From NCBI GenBank assembly GCA_050084515.1, contig CM114274.1, positions 22,444,001 through 22,508,000 of the forward strand: a stretch of 64,000 nt of DNA. Reading direction: 5' to 3'. Below are positions 1 to 11,829 of the stretch, one piece after another; positions within the stretch are counted from its first letter, which is position 1, and each line of letters opens with the position of its first letter. The DNA comes from Blasia pusilla (taxonomy: Eukaryota > Marchantiophyta > Marchantiopsida > Blasiales). A program made the position numbers and the translations under genes. The notes below the pieces were generated by a model. That model made no database searches. It saw only the letters and a list, made by a program, of their open reading frames with translations, and was not told the origin of the DNA.

Positions 1-1440
1 TATCAGGGTGGTTTTTTTATCTTCACAATGAATACAATATTACATCAATGACATTGCTTGAGTATGCCTAAAGTATTAAGTCATGAATCTTATGACATGA
101 GTTGCAAGGCATAGAATTAATGTGTGGATAAAAACAAAGGGGTAAAACTACTAATTTAGAATGAATGGATTCAATTCTTTCTCCCATAAACTCGCATGGT
201 AGAAGTAACATGAAATTCGATTGGACTCATTCCAACACTCACATATGTCGCTTAATATATGCTAGGTGAGCTTCCATATATTAATATGTTGATTGGAAGA
301 GGACTTATGTACAAGCCAACACAAAAGGTTGTGAAATTCTACCTTGATTCATATTATCACAGAGCAAATTTCCTATGGGAAATCAGATTTGTAACTTCTA
401 GAAGATTCCATTCTCAATTAGGAATGGAATCTCATAGAATGTTTACATTGTCTAGCTAGAGGATTCTTAGCCTCAATAATGATCATATTACTAACGTAAC
501 ATAGTAACATATTTTTCTTATCCATAATAACATTTTAAATTGGTGGGGTTTCAAATTTTCCCATTCATATCTAAGATCAAACTATAATATTAATATTAAA
601 TTAAATATTATTCTTGAGAGCTCACAAATATACATTTTACATATGCGAATATAAAGTTGATCACTTACGAGTGTTGAACTACTATGGCTTCTTGTTAGTA
701 AGTCTAAAGTCCCAACACAATTTAGTTACTTAGAAAATTAACTTGCTATTCTCACATATGTACTTGTTCTAATTATCAAAGATCACATAGAAAATTGAAA
801 TGGAAATTGGAAAAAAAATTCAATCATAGTCATAAAGTAATACCCTTTCAAAAATAGCTCATGTAATTGCAACTTTAATAAGATTGTCATTAGCAAGGCT
901 CGGGGCATGGGTATGGGGAAAATGCTCAGAGAAGGGGAGGGGGCAAAGACTAGTCTAAGAGAGATGGGGAATGGAGAGTTAGGGACCAAAGTAGTGGTAG
1001 GAGGGGATTACTTGGACTGAGTGGAGGCAAGACATGTGATGGGTAGGGTGAAACGAAATAAGTAATTATATAAGAGGTAACAAGTTAACAACATCTTGCC
1101 AAAAAAGAAATTCTTCTACTCCGTGTCTTTTTTTATCTTTTTCACCATGCATAAAATAGCAAATAACAAAAATCATTCTTGACCATTCATAAAATAGCAA
1201 GATTACTTACATCAACCTTTAGATCCCTAGTTAGACCCCACTTGACCAAAGTAATTTAAATTCTCAACCTTGTGCCTTGTATCAATTTGCGTAAAATAAA
1301 TTTTTTTCTTTGATCTTAGTACCCTCCTCAAAAAGCCAATAATTTACCAATTTTCCCCATGACTCCTCAAGTCCTTTTTGGTATGAAGGTGATATGGGAC
1401 CTCATAATGAGCCCCATGATTCATCTAATCGATCTTGACA
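1..1440. other. AT-rich intergenic DNA, no gene seen
   Basis: Low-GC sequence with frequent stops in all frames. The small open frames (for example 259-459) have no recognisable motif and no splice partners. A slightly GC-richer purine patch at 900-1010 shows nothing identifiable. Confidence 0.6.
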
Positions 1441-1610
1441 CTATCATATGTGGAGGTTTTCCTTTCAATAGTTAAGCTATATTCTTTAAAAAAATTCACT
1501 AAAAGAAATGACATTGTTACACTATCATATGTGGAGGTTTTCCTTTCAATAGTTAAGCTATATTCTTTTAAAAAATTCACTAAAAGAAATGACATTGTTA
1601 CACTATCATA
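1441..1610. repeat. 81-bp tandem duplication
   Basis: Two nearly identical 81-bp units (1441-1521 and 1522-1602) begin CTATCATATGTGGAGG, and a third unit starts at 1603 and stops after 8 bases. The period is a multiple of three, so the minus-strand open frame runs through both copies and looks like a repeat protein. There is no other sign that it is coding. Confidence 0.85.
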
Positions 1611-3118
1611 AAGATATGCTTCAAGAATGTGACTCAATGATTGTGCATATTGTCATGCTGATTTCATTGTGTTTATTAATCTCCCGTCTAGATATTATCT
1701 TATCATCCATATCTTCATTTCATTTATTAACCAATGCTCCTAACTTGTAACTTTAGTCGAGGGAGAGGCTTCAAATTCTACTACTTCTGTGTAGATACAT
1801 TTATTATCAATAAGGCATTCTTGATGTGACTCCTTCTCCAACTCAGTTCGCTCAAACCCGCGACCATTTCTAGAGAATTTCAAAAATAAAAAAAAAAATT
1901 CAAAGCAAAATTATTATTTTTTGTATGGATGCTTAAGAAAAATACTTGTTTAACAACGTGTGTGCACAACAAGTGTAAGCGATTTCATAAGATTGAAATT
2001 ATAATCAAGCTCATTGATCATAAGAATTACTACATTTTACTAACTTAAAGTTTAATCAAGATTAATCAATTAAATTTAATTATATTAACAAAAATGAAAG
2101 ATCCATAATTAATGTACTAAGACTCACACTATGATTAAAATTTCTCGTTATAATCTTGTCTAATTTATCAATTTCTATTATTTTATTCTGACTCTTTATT
2201 TATTAAATACAAGTATTTCATAATGAATTAATGAATTTAAAAAATTCACGGATTTTTAAGTCAATAAAATTATATTTTAAATGAATAGGAGAAAGACTCA
2301 CTGCATGAAGATTTTTAGTTATCAATTTGGGAAAAAGAAACTTATGCCTTTCAAGCATACAATATTTTTCTTAAAATTCTTGTCCAATCATTTTCCTATT
2401 ATCCTCCTCCATTAAAGAAATATTTTAAAAAATTGTCTAGTAGATAATTTTCTTAAAGATTTCTATGCATCGCATTATTGTGGTCCGTGTATGTAAACCC
2501 ATAATTGGGTTCCATACGTATGAAATACTCCCAAATCCTCGCCCGTTCACAAATTTGCATTAATGTTCGATTTGCGAGTATCAATTGAATAATTTCCTTC
2601 AGTAACGCAGATTTGAGAGCATCAAACTTCCGTACTCTCAAGCTGAAAAAGAACTTGCAGAGTATGGTGGAACCAATTGGTAAGCCAACATTCTTCATAT
2701 ACTAGGGGAAAAATAAACAAATTCATTTAGAACTCCACACATTCATTTCGATTCACCCATAACTCGACCAATTTCACCTGAGGCCTTACAGGTATGTGAA
2801 GTAAGCATCTTGAAAGAAACGTTAGTTGGACATGAAGTTCTTCATAAACGCATGTCTCATGGAATCAACCGATTAGTAGCGAGCATTGCTGCCGAGCACT
2901 CCGTCTACAGTTGTGATCGAAATCATGAAGGGTATGGAGTTGGTGAGGCGTATGAAGTTTGGCGTGGTGCAACGTTGATTCCGATCGAGCGCATTAAGAT
3001 TTGTTGCACCCTAGATAAGGCTGCCACTGATCGATCGAGGGAAGTAGAATAATTAGGTCGGAGATGACCCGCATATGTACATGATCACTACAAGGCCACA
3101 ATGTGATATGATTTATGA
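1611..3118. other. Intergenic; only short unrecognised open frames
   Basis: Mostly AT-rich up to about 2,450, then of more balanced composition. Short open frames at 2453-2698 (-) and 2810-3052 (+) have no recognisable domain. The second (about 80 codons) lies in more codon-like composition and could be a gene fragment, but nothing supports a function. The 3' UTR and poly(A) signal of the UNC93-like gene must also lie here on the minus strand. Confidence 0.5.
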
Positions 3119-4945
3119 TCAGCTCAAGTTGGAGGTAGAGGTCTGTTGATCATGAAGTCTTCTGGACCTTTTCCTACGAAACATGTGCAGCTGCAATTGC
3201 AAAGTGGCGTCGCTTGCAGACCAGAGGTCGACAATGATGTACAAAGGGGTCCCCATGGCGAGAATCAAAGCTTGAGTCCAGAGCTGAATTGAGATGCCTC
3301 CTTGCAACACGGGGAAAATCATCCCGAGCCAGTATGTGGAAGCTGCACCTCCATTGCACAGCAGATTGAAGACAGCCCAGATCTCTGGTTTCCTTCCTGG
3401 GAAAAGGCGCCCGGTGATGGCGTAAGTGTGACTGGTGAGGACTCCATCTGCTACTCCAAAGCTGAAAGCTCCAAGAAAGGCTATGACTGGAGTGCCCAAA
3501 ATCCATAGCTGGTCTGCTGTCATTCCTTCCTCAGCAATCTTCTGTAGAGGGAGGCAGGTGAGCAGTCCTGAGGCACTTGCCAGCACTCCGACCAAGAAGG
3601 TGGGAGTGTGGCAGTGGAAGAAATCAGACAACCAGCTCAAGAGGAAGGAGCCTAGAAACTGTCCCAGTCCCGTGCAAAGCAGTACCAAACCGATGGTGTT
3701 GGTGGGAAGAAGTTTGGTGTACTCTCCAGTCCAGAATGCTGACTCGCATCCAGCATAGAAGAACATGGGTGCCAGCAGAAGAAAGAGCAGAAGCCCTTCC
3801 CAGCTTGATCTTCTGCACACCTGCAGAACCTCCATTTTGGGTGGGTTCCCACACCGCTCACATGTTCCGAAATTGAACGACTCCTCCCCTATCGAATCCG
3901 AACCACCGGAGGCATTGTTGCCACTCACCCTGTGCTGCATCTGAGTGCTGCTACTGTCTTTCTCCTCCATGAACAGGAGCAGAAGCACCCCCACCGAAGC
4001 TGAGCAAGCCCCCATCGCAAACATGACGTTCTGAGAGAGATACTTGAACAATGTATATGCACCCAGGTTTCCAACAATGTCAGCAGCGTAGTAGATTCCC
4101 CAAAACATACCGGCGAACAGGCCTCGCTTCTCCGGCGGTGAGCATCGTGTAAGGTACGTGCCTTGAGCCACCCATGATGCACTTGCTCCGAACCCACACA
4201 ATGCACTGGCTCCCAACACGAAAGAACGAGAGGGCTGCATCAAAACTGCCAGGTAAATCACATGGGTGATTCCTCCCAACATCATGGCCCTCAACTCTCC
4301 CAGAGTGGACACGATGCTGGGAGCAGTCAGTGCAGAGGCACACAGAGTGGTTTGCAGCAAAAAGAGAGACTGGTCTCCTAATCTATCCGGCAGAAGGGAG
4401 GTCACATACTCGGAGATGGAATTCATAGCGCTGTACACGAAAAAGAACGAGCCTGCCAACTTGATGACCCTGGAGAGAGGCATCGGAGGAGGGAGTGGTG
4501 GAATCACCGTGGTCGTCCTTCTGCGGCCTTTCCTCTGCCCCTTCCCATTGCTGCGTGTACCGTAACTCAAATCACCGTCTGCATGCCCAGCACCGCACCT
4601 CGAGCTGGGTCCGGCAATGTCCTCGGGTTTGAGCTCCGGGTTGCAATAGGCTGAGTTCGTGCAGGCGGCTCTGAATGCGCACTCACTGCGGCAAGAAATG
4701 GACGACGTGCAATTGCAAGGCAATCTGCAGGTGACTGCCGCACAATTCTCAAACACGGCACCAGATGGGCACTGAAACGCACAATCACACTCGCAAGGGC
4801 CTGCTGCTGCTGCTGCTGCTCCTACTGCTCCATGAACCCCACCATCTTCCACGTCCTCTTCGTATGGAACAATGGAACCAGCGGTCTCGTAGCTGCTACT
4901 GCATGGCTGCGGCACGAGTGGTGCGGTAAGAGTGGAGTCCGGCAT
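3119..4945 (-). CDS. UNC93-like major-facilitator membrane protein
   Basis: Intronless gene, 608 codons from the first in-frame ATG at 4945. The open frame extends seven codons further upstream to a GTG, but an in-frame stop lies beyond that with no other ATG. Residues about 155-340 and 375-580 hold two blocks of hydrophobic helices, as expected of a 12-helix MFS fold. The first block contains the family-typical stretch GFGASASWVAQGTYL near residue 255, followed by a loop with EKRGLFAGMFWG. A polar, Cys-containing loop separates the two halves. The N-terminus is unusual: an Ala run coded by a GCN repeat, then about twelve cysteines within residues 50-105, then a basic run (RKGRRR) before helix 1. 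The C-terminus is basic (FRRKRSRR). Plant UNC93-like proteins are membrane proteins linked to potassium and stress responses; substrate and location here are inferred from the family only. Confidence 0.9.
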   Translation of the reverse strand: MPDSTLTAPLVPQPCSSSYETAGSIVPYEEDVEDGGVHGAVGAAAAAAGPCECDCAFQCPSGAVFENCAAVTCRLPCNCTSSISCRSECAFRAACTNSAYCNPELKPEDIAGPSSRCGAGHADGDLSYGTRSNGKGQRKGRRRTTTVIPPLPPPMPLSRVIKLAGSFFFVYSAMNSISEYVTSLLPDRLGDQSLFLLQTTLCASALTAPSIVSTLGELRAMMLGGITHVIYLAVLMQPSRSFVLGASALCGFGASASWVAQGTYLTRCSPPEKRGLFAGMFWGIYYAADIVGNLGAYTLFKYLSQNVMFAMGACSASVGVLLLLFMEEKDSSSTQMQHRVSGNNASGGSDSIGEESFNFGTCERCGNPPKMEVLQVCRRSSWEGLLLFLLLAPMFFYAGCESAFWTGEYTKLLPTNTIGLVLLCTGLGQFLGSFLLSWLSDFFHCHTPTFLVGVLASASGLLTCLPLQKIAEEGMTADQLWILGTPVIAFLGAFSFGVADGVLTSHTYAITGRLFPGRKPEIWAVFNLLCNGGAASTYWLGMIFPVLQGGISIQLWTQALILAMGTPLYIIVDLWSASDATLQLQLHMFRRKRSRRLHDQQTSTSNLS

Positions 4946-4966
4946 CTCTCCGAACTTTTGATGCAC

Positions 4967-7900
4967 GTAGTCATCGATCAGATCACCATAATGTTTACTT
5001 CATTCTCGATCGATCGTCAAGAGATCATTGTGATCTTTCGACGTATCAGTCTGTCTATCCGGCAAGTCATCTCCCAAGCACCTCACAAGTAAGAGAGAGA
5101 GCTACGCGCTCCTTGAAATCTTCTGTTCAGATCTAGAGGGAAAGGAAATCAAAGCAGACCACGCCTCGAGGGTTTCAAGACGCTCTCAAGAAAATCAGGT
5201 TGGAGACCACATCGAACGATTTCGCGAAAAAAGAAAATATGGAGGTTCAAGTGTCTCCAACCACAGAGAGACATGTCATGTTCTGCCTACCACACACCGT
5301 CGGATTATAATCTACGACTGTAAATCCAAGCATGGACGAGATTACTCTGTGTGTTTCGAGCCGTCGGATTGTAATCGACGATGGAAAATCTAATTCGGGT
5401 CTCTCCTCCCTCTACTCTTTTCTCATCTCCTCGGAAATCCCAAGGCCTGCATTGACAGCCGTTCGATTCCAAATCTGCGTTTTTAACGTAAGTTCCTAGT
5501 GTATGTTATCAATCATGGGAGCTCCCATGACTGATACATTACGCTGGGATTTGAGACCTCCTCTCTGAGGCCTAACGTGATTTGTGAGAATGTGTAATAA
5601 GGATTGATAAAAAGAAAGAGCTTGTGGGTTGTCAAAGTTCGAACTTCTTTCGGAAATTCTGGGGTTTCGGTATCTAGAACAGTTGCAGGAATGTGTGGAT
5701 CATAGCGTAGAAACATTCTTCCTTGAACTGGCAGTTAGAAGTCGAGTAACCGTTATGCAACCGATATGCATCTCAGGTATTGTCCATCCGTAGAAAAAAG
5801 CCTCAACGAACGCGTTGAGCTCTTGGAAGCGCAAACTCTTGCGTTTGTCCTTTGCGTAATCTCTAGTGCATTCTGCTGTCCTCTCATTACCCTGAAACTG
5901 TGTGTGCATCGCATGCTCGTTTGGACACTACTTTCTTCGTCTGAAAATCGGAAATTGAAAAGGATCTTACCTCCGGATAGAAGAATATGACATTGTGCGC
6001 ATGTGTGCCTCACATTACATCTTCGTCCCAGAAAGTGAGTGCTAGTGCTCGAGCATTGCTGCACGCCACAGTAGTCTTCGAGCATTAACTCGCTGATCAA
6101 GAGAACGGCCATAAGCGACTGCTCGGAACCATATATATTAGTCGCGACTCGTTGTGACCGCTTAAGAATAAAGAGAGACTCTTATCATTATCAACCGTAG
6201 AAGTGTACAGCATTTAAGTGAGACATCTATCGCTCCTCTACATGAACTCGGACTTATAAAATCCTCTCCTTCCATTCCTTCGTCCAGGGATTATTATAAT
6301 TACTGTGGTAACATTAGTTTTGTGACTTGTAACTTTGCTGAATCACAAAATCAGTGTCAGTGTCATGGGTGATATCCAGTCGACTTAATTTTGGAACGTT
6401 TCGTAGCCACCTCGGACTTCCACTTTCAGGAGGCTATTAAGTCACCACCCTCGGCCAGATGGACAATATAGCAGCTCAGTACAGACTTGCAGATTTCTTA
6501 AGACCCTGGTGTCTTGAACATATATTGCACACTTTATTCCAGTCATATATTGGAGACTGTTCGTCCGTAACGGACAATGAGACAATCTCGTAGCCATTTA
6601 ACTCATATTGGGGCTTGACGCACAATCTTAGGCTCGAGTCTTACACTAAACGAGTCCGTCATGAATATTTCCTCATATTGTATGCACAATTATGTGCAAC
6701 GTCGGTCTATGTTGCGAAAAGTCATGAACAGCAGTCGTAAACATTCAATTCCGTCCATTCAGTTTGGAAAGAAAATAGGGTATGATGTACTAGGTCAGCA
6801 AGGAATACGAGGTATTAGTTATTAGTTAAAGAAAATCAATTCTAGGCTTAGCCTAGCTGCAGGGAGGTATGTCCAAGGAAATCGATGGCATCTCATAGAC
6901 ACCCGTAAAGTCAACAAGCCATCCTTCAGCTTGACTCCCATAACTTAGCTGAAGATTCATTTAACTTTAAGTTGGATTGCGTTAGTTACGATAATTTCTG
7001 GCCACCTGTCTCATTTTCTTTCCACAAGAGCTAATATAATATCTCTTAAGTTCTCGTAAGAAATCTATTTCTCCTCGCTCAGATTAGCTTAGCAAGGATA
7101 GACACGTCCGTATATCCTTAGACCTCCCCCTCCCAATCTACTAGTCAAAAAATGCGGTCAAATCAATTCCACCATCTCTACTTTATATTCTATTCTCATT
7201 TCCATTCCTGAAATAAGGTGATAGTATAACTTCATTATATGCTACTTATTGACCTTTACGTGCTCTTAGATCTTCATTTAATATTGGGCTCATCCATTAC
7301 AAGAAGGGGGATATTTCTCCTTTTGTCTTGCTAAGAAGCATTTAATATCCTGTATAATGGGAACATGAAAGGCTTCTTGTTTTCCCAGCCATCTCATTAC
7401 ATCTCTTGCTTCAAGTTGGCCCTTAAAATTTTACAATAGCATCAACATCAAATTGTAATGGTATAAAACTCTTCAAATCCATACTAAATTAGAGTATGAC
7501 CCTAATTTCCTCTATCACTCTAAAGTATAGATTTTGTAAGCTATTTCATGTATAGAAATCCATCATCATCCATCCAAGACTCAACTGGTACCAAATGTGG
7601 AAAAGAAAACCTTCCACTCGGAGTTAGTGATGATTCCCACATAGACCCACACCTCCAACTAACCCAAGTGAATACTTAATATCAGATTTGTAGGCTAATT
7701 CGATGTCCTGTGCACACAATAGACTAAGTCTAAGCATTACAACATATGCATCAGAAATTATTTTTAGCAACCAAGTCTATGGATTCCAATCAGATTCTCT
7801 CAATGTCATTTTGTTTGAATTACAATAATATGAATTTATTGCTCATAAGAAAAAAATTTGGGTATGTGGTAGTCCCACTCATGTAGATAGTATTTGTTAA

Positions 7901-8016
7901 CATATATAATTGTAGAACTTATGTCAATATATGTAGAACTTAACACACATATACAAATAATGATCCATCATATTGTCTCTTAGACTACTAGACTTTGTAA
8001 GTAGAGTATTTACACT
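4967..8016. other. Promoter side of the UNC93-like gene, then intergenic DNA
   Basis: About 400 bp next to the gene is of mixed composition and probably holds its 5' UTR and promoter. Beyond 5,500 the sequence shows no recognisable coding exon on either strand. The longest open frame (5753-6112, -) has no known motif. AT content rises again after about 6,300. Confidence 0.5.
5297..5390. repeat. Pair of direct repeats, each a near-palindrome, upstream of the UNC93-like gene
   Basis: Two ~30-bp units (5297-5327 and 5361-5390) start CCGTCGGATT and continue TAATC(T/G)ACGA. Each is close to a palindrome: the second reads CGTCGGATTGTAATCGACG. They lie about 350-450 bp upstream of the UNC93-like start codon, in its probable promoter or 5' UTR, and could be protein-binding sites. 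Confidence 0.45.
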
Positions 8017-8298
8017 AGGGTTGCAAACAGACAAAGTCCGTGTCCGCGGACATGTCCGTGCGGACCCAGGCACCCGCGACCCGCTCCCGAGCGCTTCGCG
8101 ACGACGGATGCGTAGACCCGGGCTGGCCGATCCCGCACCCGCTTGTGGCTCGCGCAGGGCAGTCCTACCATGAGTGCCGTGGGCTAGTGCACGGTGCGCG
8201 TGGGGCACAAAATGGGTGTTGACTTAGGAACGGGCTTGAATGCCCGCTGCGGATACTCGAGCTGCACGTCCGTGGACATGTCCGTTTCCGTGCAACCT
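8017..8298. repeat. GC-rich dispersed element, copy 1, with short terminal inverted repeats
   Basis: A sharply bounded GC-rich island of 282 bp in AT-rich DNA. It begins AGGGTTGCAAACAG and ends TTCCGTGCAACCT, an imperfect terminal inverted repeat AGG(G)TTGCA. Sub-terminal blocks GTCCGCGGACATGTCC and GTGGACATGTCCG extend the inverted symmetry. A second full copy lies at 22177-22471 and a related island at 8638-9003. The structure suggests a small non-autonomous DNA transposon; no clear target duplication was found. Confidence 0.55.
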
Positions 8299-8637
8299 TC
8301 ATTTGCACTAAGCGTAAATACTATACTTACACTAAAAGATGGTGCACTATACTTACACTTCTGATACATCATGCTCCATGCAAGTCCTCTAAATACATGA
8401 ATAGGGGAGACATCAATGACTCAAGATGAAGATAACCTTGTATATAACTTGGCCTCCAAGGGGATTTATCCTTATGTGAGACTCCCCTAAATTAACTTCT
8501 AGTAACTCAGAAAAAATTTCCATCCATGCTTAAGCACATACCAAACATTCATGATCTTTTTTTCATTGACTAAAAAATCCAACAAATTTTAAAATATGTA
8601 TGTTGGGCCCATAGTTGCACAAAAATGGAGTTTTCCA

Positions 8638-9003
8638 TCCATGAGACGGACTTGTCAGCAGACATGCCATCCCACACCCGTTCTCGCACCGTGGCCCACA
8701 TCCCTAACGCAACCCCCGCACGCGTTTGGCCTGCGAGTGGCCCGCGCCCCTACTGTGCCTAACCTGCCCTCCTCCCACTTCTGGCCCGCGTCCACACAAC
8801 CTCCACACGGCCCGCACAGGCCGGATGAAGGGCGAATTTTATTCATTTTTTTAATTTATTGAAAGTTAAAAAAACAGGTCTGGCTTGCGCCAACCGAAGC
8901 AAGCCAAGGTCAATGGTCACGGGAAGGATGCGAGCCAGGATCGGATGTGGATAGGGCATGCCCGGGTGCTGGATGCGAGAGTTCGGGCCCGCACGGACAT
9001 GTC
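8638..9003. repeat. GC-rich island related to the 8017-8298 element
   Basis: Begins near ACGGACTTGTCAGCAGACATG and ends GCACGGACATGTC, the same ACGGACATGTCC-type ends as the 8.0-kb element, with a GC-rich body split by an AT-rich patch at 8835-8875. It is probably a diverged or interrupted member of the same family. Confidence 0.4.
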
Positions 9004-9646
9004 ACAATCATCTGTAAACACAAGTGTTGGAGACACACATGCATCATATTAGTTTATAGGTACTAATGCGCCATACTAAAATAGTTGTGAATGTGTAGGA
9101 TTCACATGCCTACAAAGGTCTACAAGATGATATTTCTTAGATAGTACTTGGGATGTATTTGTGAAGTAACAATAAATTTAGAACAAAAATGAGGAAAGTT
9201 CATGTCTGTTGCTTTGTACATAGATTCATCATCACTAGACTAAGTTCTACATTGATATCAACTTTCTTCAATTATATTCTCGTAGCAAAGAAATATGGGA
9301 CTTGGCTATGGTTTAAAAGTACTAATAGACACATACTTCATGGTAAGACTTGAATTATATAAATCCTCAACAAATCAATATTCTAAATGGGAAAGAGGGC
9401 ATATAAATATCGTCGTGTTAAAGAATGGTTTCAACCTAGCATTCAGCAAAATCTTCGACATCAAATACGTAGTTTGGAATTTTGGAAAAAAAAAATATTC
9501 AGGTTGTCAATTGCCAGTTTGCCACATCAGCGAAAACAAGATTTGTCACATCACCATTGGAAAATTCAAGATTGAATGTTAATGAAATTTATTTTTTTAA
9601 ATCATTGAGAATTTGATTTTCGCAAGACCTTGTTTCAACCCAAGAA

Positions 9647-9679
9647 GATTATGATAATACATTATGTATTATCATAATC
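9647..9679. repeat. Hairpin, perfect 14-bp stem, 5-nt loop
   Basis: Arms 9647-9660 and 9666-9679 (GATTATGATAATAC and its reverse complement) surround ATTAT. A third copy of TATTATCATAATC follows at about 9697-9709. Confidence 0.8.
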
Positions 9680-9728
9680 ATATTCAACTAGTTGGTGTAT
9701 TATCATAATCAACTAGTCTGTGCCCATT

Positions 9729-9769
9729 AAATGTTCTTCACCCTTGCTCCCCAAGGGTGAAGAACATTT
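9729..9769. repeat. Hairpin, perfect 17-bp stem, 7-nt loop
   Basis: Arm AAATGTTCTTCACCCTT at 9729-9745, loop GCTCCCC, and an exact reverse-complement arm at 9753-9769. There is no U-tract or gene next to it, so it is more likely a mobile-element terminus or miniature foldback than a terminator. Confidence 0.8.
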
Positions 9770-11775
9770 GAACTGAAAAACACTACCCTATTGGAGTTAA
9801 GTTAACTTAAATGTTTATTACACGTGTCATAAGGAGAAGAAGCTAAACTGCATACATGTCGCCACTAAAGGAAGGGGTTTTAAAACCCGTCCTCTTTTAA
9901 TAATATAAATTAATTTTCTGAAAATCGGGATTTCACATTTTGTGGGATCTTTGTTTTATTGATTAAATTAAATTTTTAAAATAAATTTCTATTTGGGAAA
10001 ATTTCCCACAAGTCTCCCTCATACTTACTATCATTTTTCATTAAAAATAATTTAAAATTTTGAAGATATAGGACCAAAAAAAATGGAAATTGATATTTTC
10101 AACTTTAGTTTGGAGGGGAAATCAAGTAATATTTTGGGACAAGAGTAGTTCTAAAAAATGATGTGAGTAATTTTATTTTCTCAATTATTTTTAATTATTT
10201 TCAAAATTCAAGAAGAAAATTAAACTATGTTTTAGAAAAGAAAATTCACAATGAATAATTTAATTTTCTCCACTCAAAAAATAAATTATTGGGGCATACC
10301 TGGGAAAAAAGCTTAGACTTGCAACACCCCATAAATCAACAACAAGAGAATCAAGAGATTTCTCGTGACGTTTTAATTGGCAAGAAGTAACAGACATATA
10401 GGATCCAACACCACCATCGCCATATTCCCTTGCGAGGCTCATAAAACAGCGGCATTCTTTGTAATAGATGTTGATTCCCAAATATGTTTTACCGAACTGA
10501 AATCTATGTAATAATTGGCAAATCCATATGAATAGTAAGACAAGATAGTAAGATAATAGGACAACATGTTTGGAAATTTTTTATTTAAATCATATTAGAT
10601 GGGTAGAGGTACACATAGAGAATGAATAGGGATTATAAATATTTATAAATTAAAATAATTACGAGAAATTAAAATTTTTATAATTTATGTGTGAATTCAT
10701 ATTTTATGAAAAAGGAAAATAGATTTTAATGGAGTAAGACTATATTTTCTTAAAATTTTATGGAAGTGTAAAATTACTTAGGGGATTGGGATATCATTTA
10801 AATTAGAATGGAGTGTAATTACTTAAAATGTTAGTGTAAGATTTTAAAAAATAGAAACTAGATTTAAAACTTAAAAATTAATAATATGAATTTTTTTTAA
10901 ATAATAAAATTAATTTGCATGTGATATTTTGGGAAAGGAAAATGAATTTGAATGGAAAAAAAATTAAACATTAATTAAAACTAATTAAAATTTTAGTTAA
11001 TGAATATTATTTTGATGGGAAGAGTGGAAGAGTAAGATTAGTTGTTGTTCAAACTTTTAAGGATGAGTTAAATTATCTAGGGGAGATGGGTATTATTTAT
11101 AGGTAAAATTTTGTTACTTAGAAGAGTGAAATGTTAATACTCTTCTAAAATTTTTGAAAAGGAAAACTATATTTAAAATTTGAAATTAATAATATGAATA
11201 TTTTTTAAATAATCATATTAATTCACATGTGATATTTTGGGAAAGGAAAATGAATTTGAATTGAAAAAGAAAATGAATTTGAATTGAAAAGGAAAATTCA
11301 TCGTTTATTAAAATTAACTAAGATTTTAGTTAATGAATGTTATTTTGGTGGGAAGAGGAAGAATAGTTATTATTCAAACTTTTAGGAAGGAGTGAAATTA
11401 TTTAAAGGAGATCGGTATTATTTAAAAGTAAAATTTTCTTACTCTTTTAAGATTTATAAAGCAAAAATTATATTTAAATTTTAAAAATAAAAATAATTTT
11501 AAAAAACTATGATTGATACACAAATTGCCCTTCTATTGAGGAACTATGTCACGCGTGCAATGCCCAGGCACCATACCGAGAGAAGGGCTACCGGCCAAAG
11601 TCTCAAAAATCAAAAGTTAGATTCTCGAAAATCATGAAACCACAACTAGATATGCCATTAGCTTTGATGCAATTAATTAAAAAAATTAGATAGTAAAGAG
11701 GATTAGGAGGGGTTTTAGTGGGGGTGAGTAAGGGTTTTATTAGGGGTTGAGGTTAATTTTGTGAATAAAGACTAA

Positions 11776-11829
11776 CCCATTTTGAAAACTAGTAAGTGCC
11801 CCGTGCACCTTACTAGTTTTCAAAACGGG
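11776..11829. repeat. Hairpin with Helitron-3'-end-like loop
   Basis: A perfect 17-bp stem (11780-11796 with 11809-11825), extended by CCC/GGG after one mismatch, surrounds the loop TGCCCCGTGCAC. Both inner flanks carry CTAGTAAG/CTTACTAG, the same bases that end the two large Helitrons at 40.9 kb. It may be two opposed Helitron 3' ends or a foldback derived from one. Confidence 0.6.

Noticed and set aside
1425-1637. 70-codon repeat protein on the minus strand
   Set aside because: Explained by an 81-bp tandem duplication that happens to keep frame, in non-coding composition.
3174-4788. Several open frames of 70-110 codons on both strands over the UNC93-like gene
   Set aside because: They are frame shadows of the GC-rich coding sequence and have no motifs of their own.
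4946-4966. Seven-codon N-terminal extension of the UNC93-like protein starting at 4966
   Set aside because: The codon at 4966 is GTG, with an in-frame stop not far upstream. The first ATG is at 4945, so the protein is 608 and not 615 residues.
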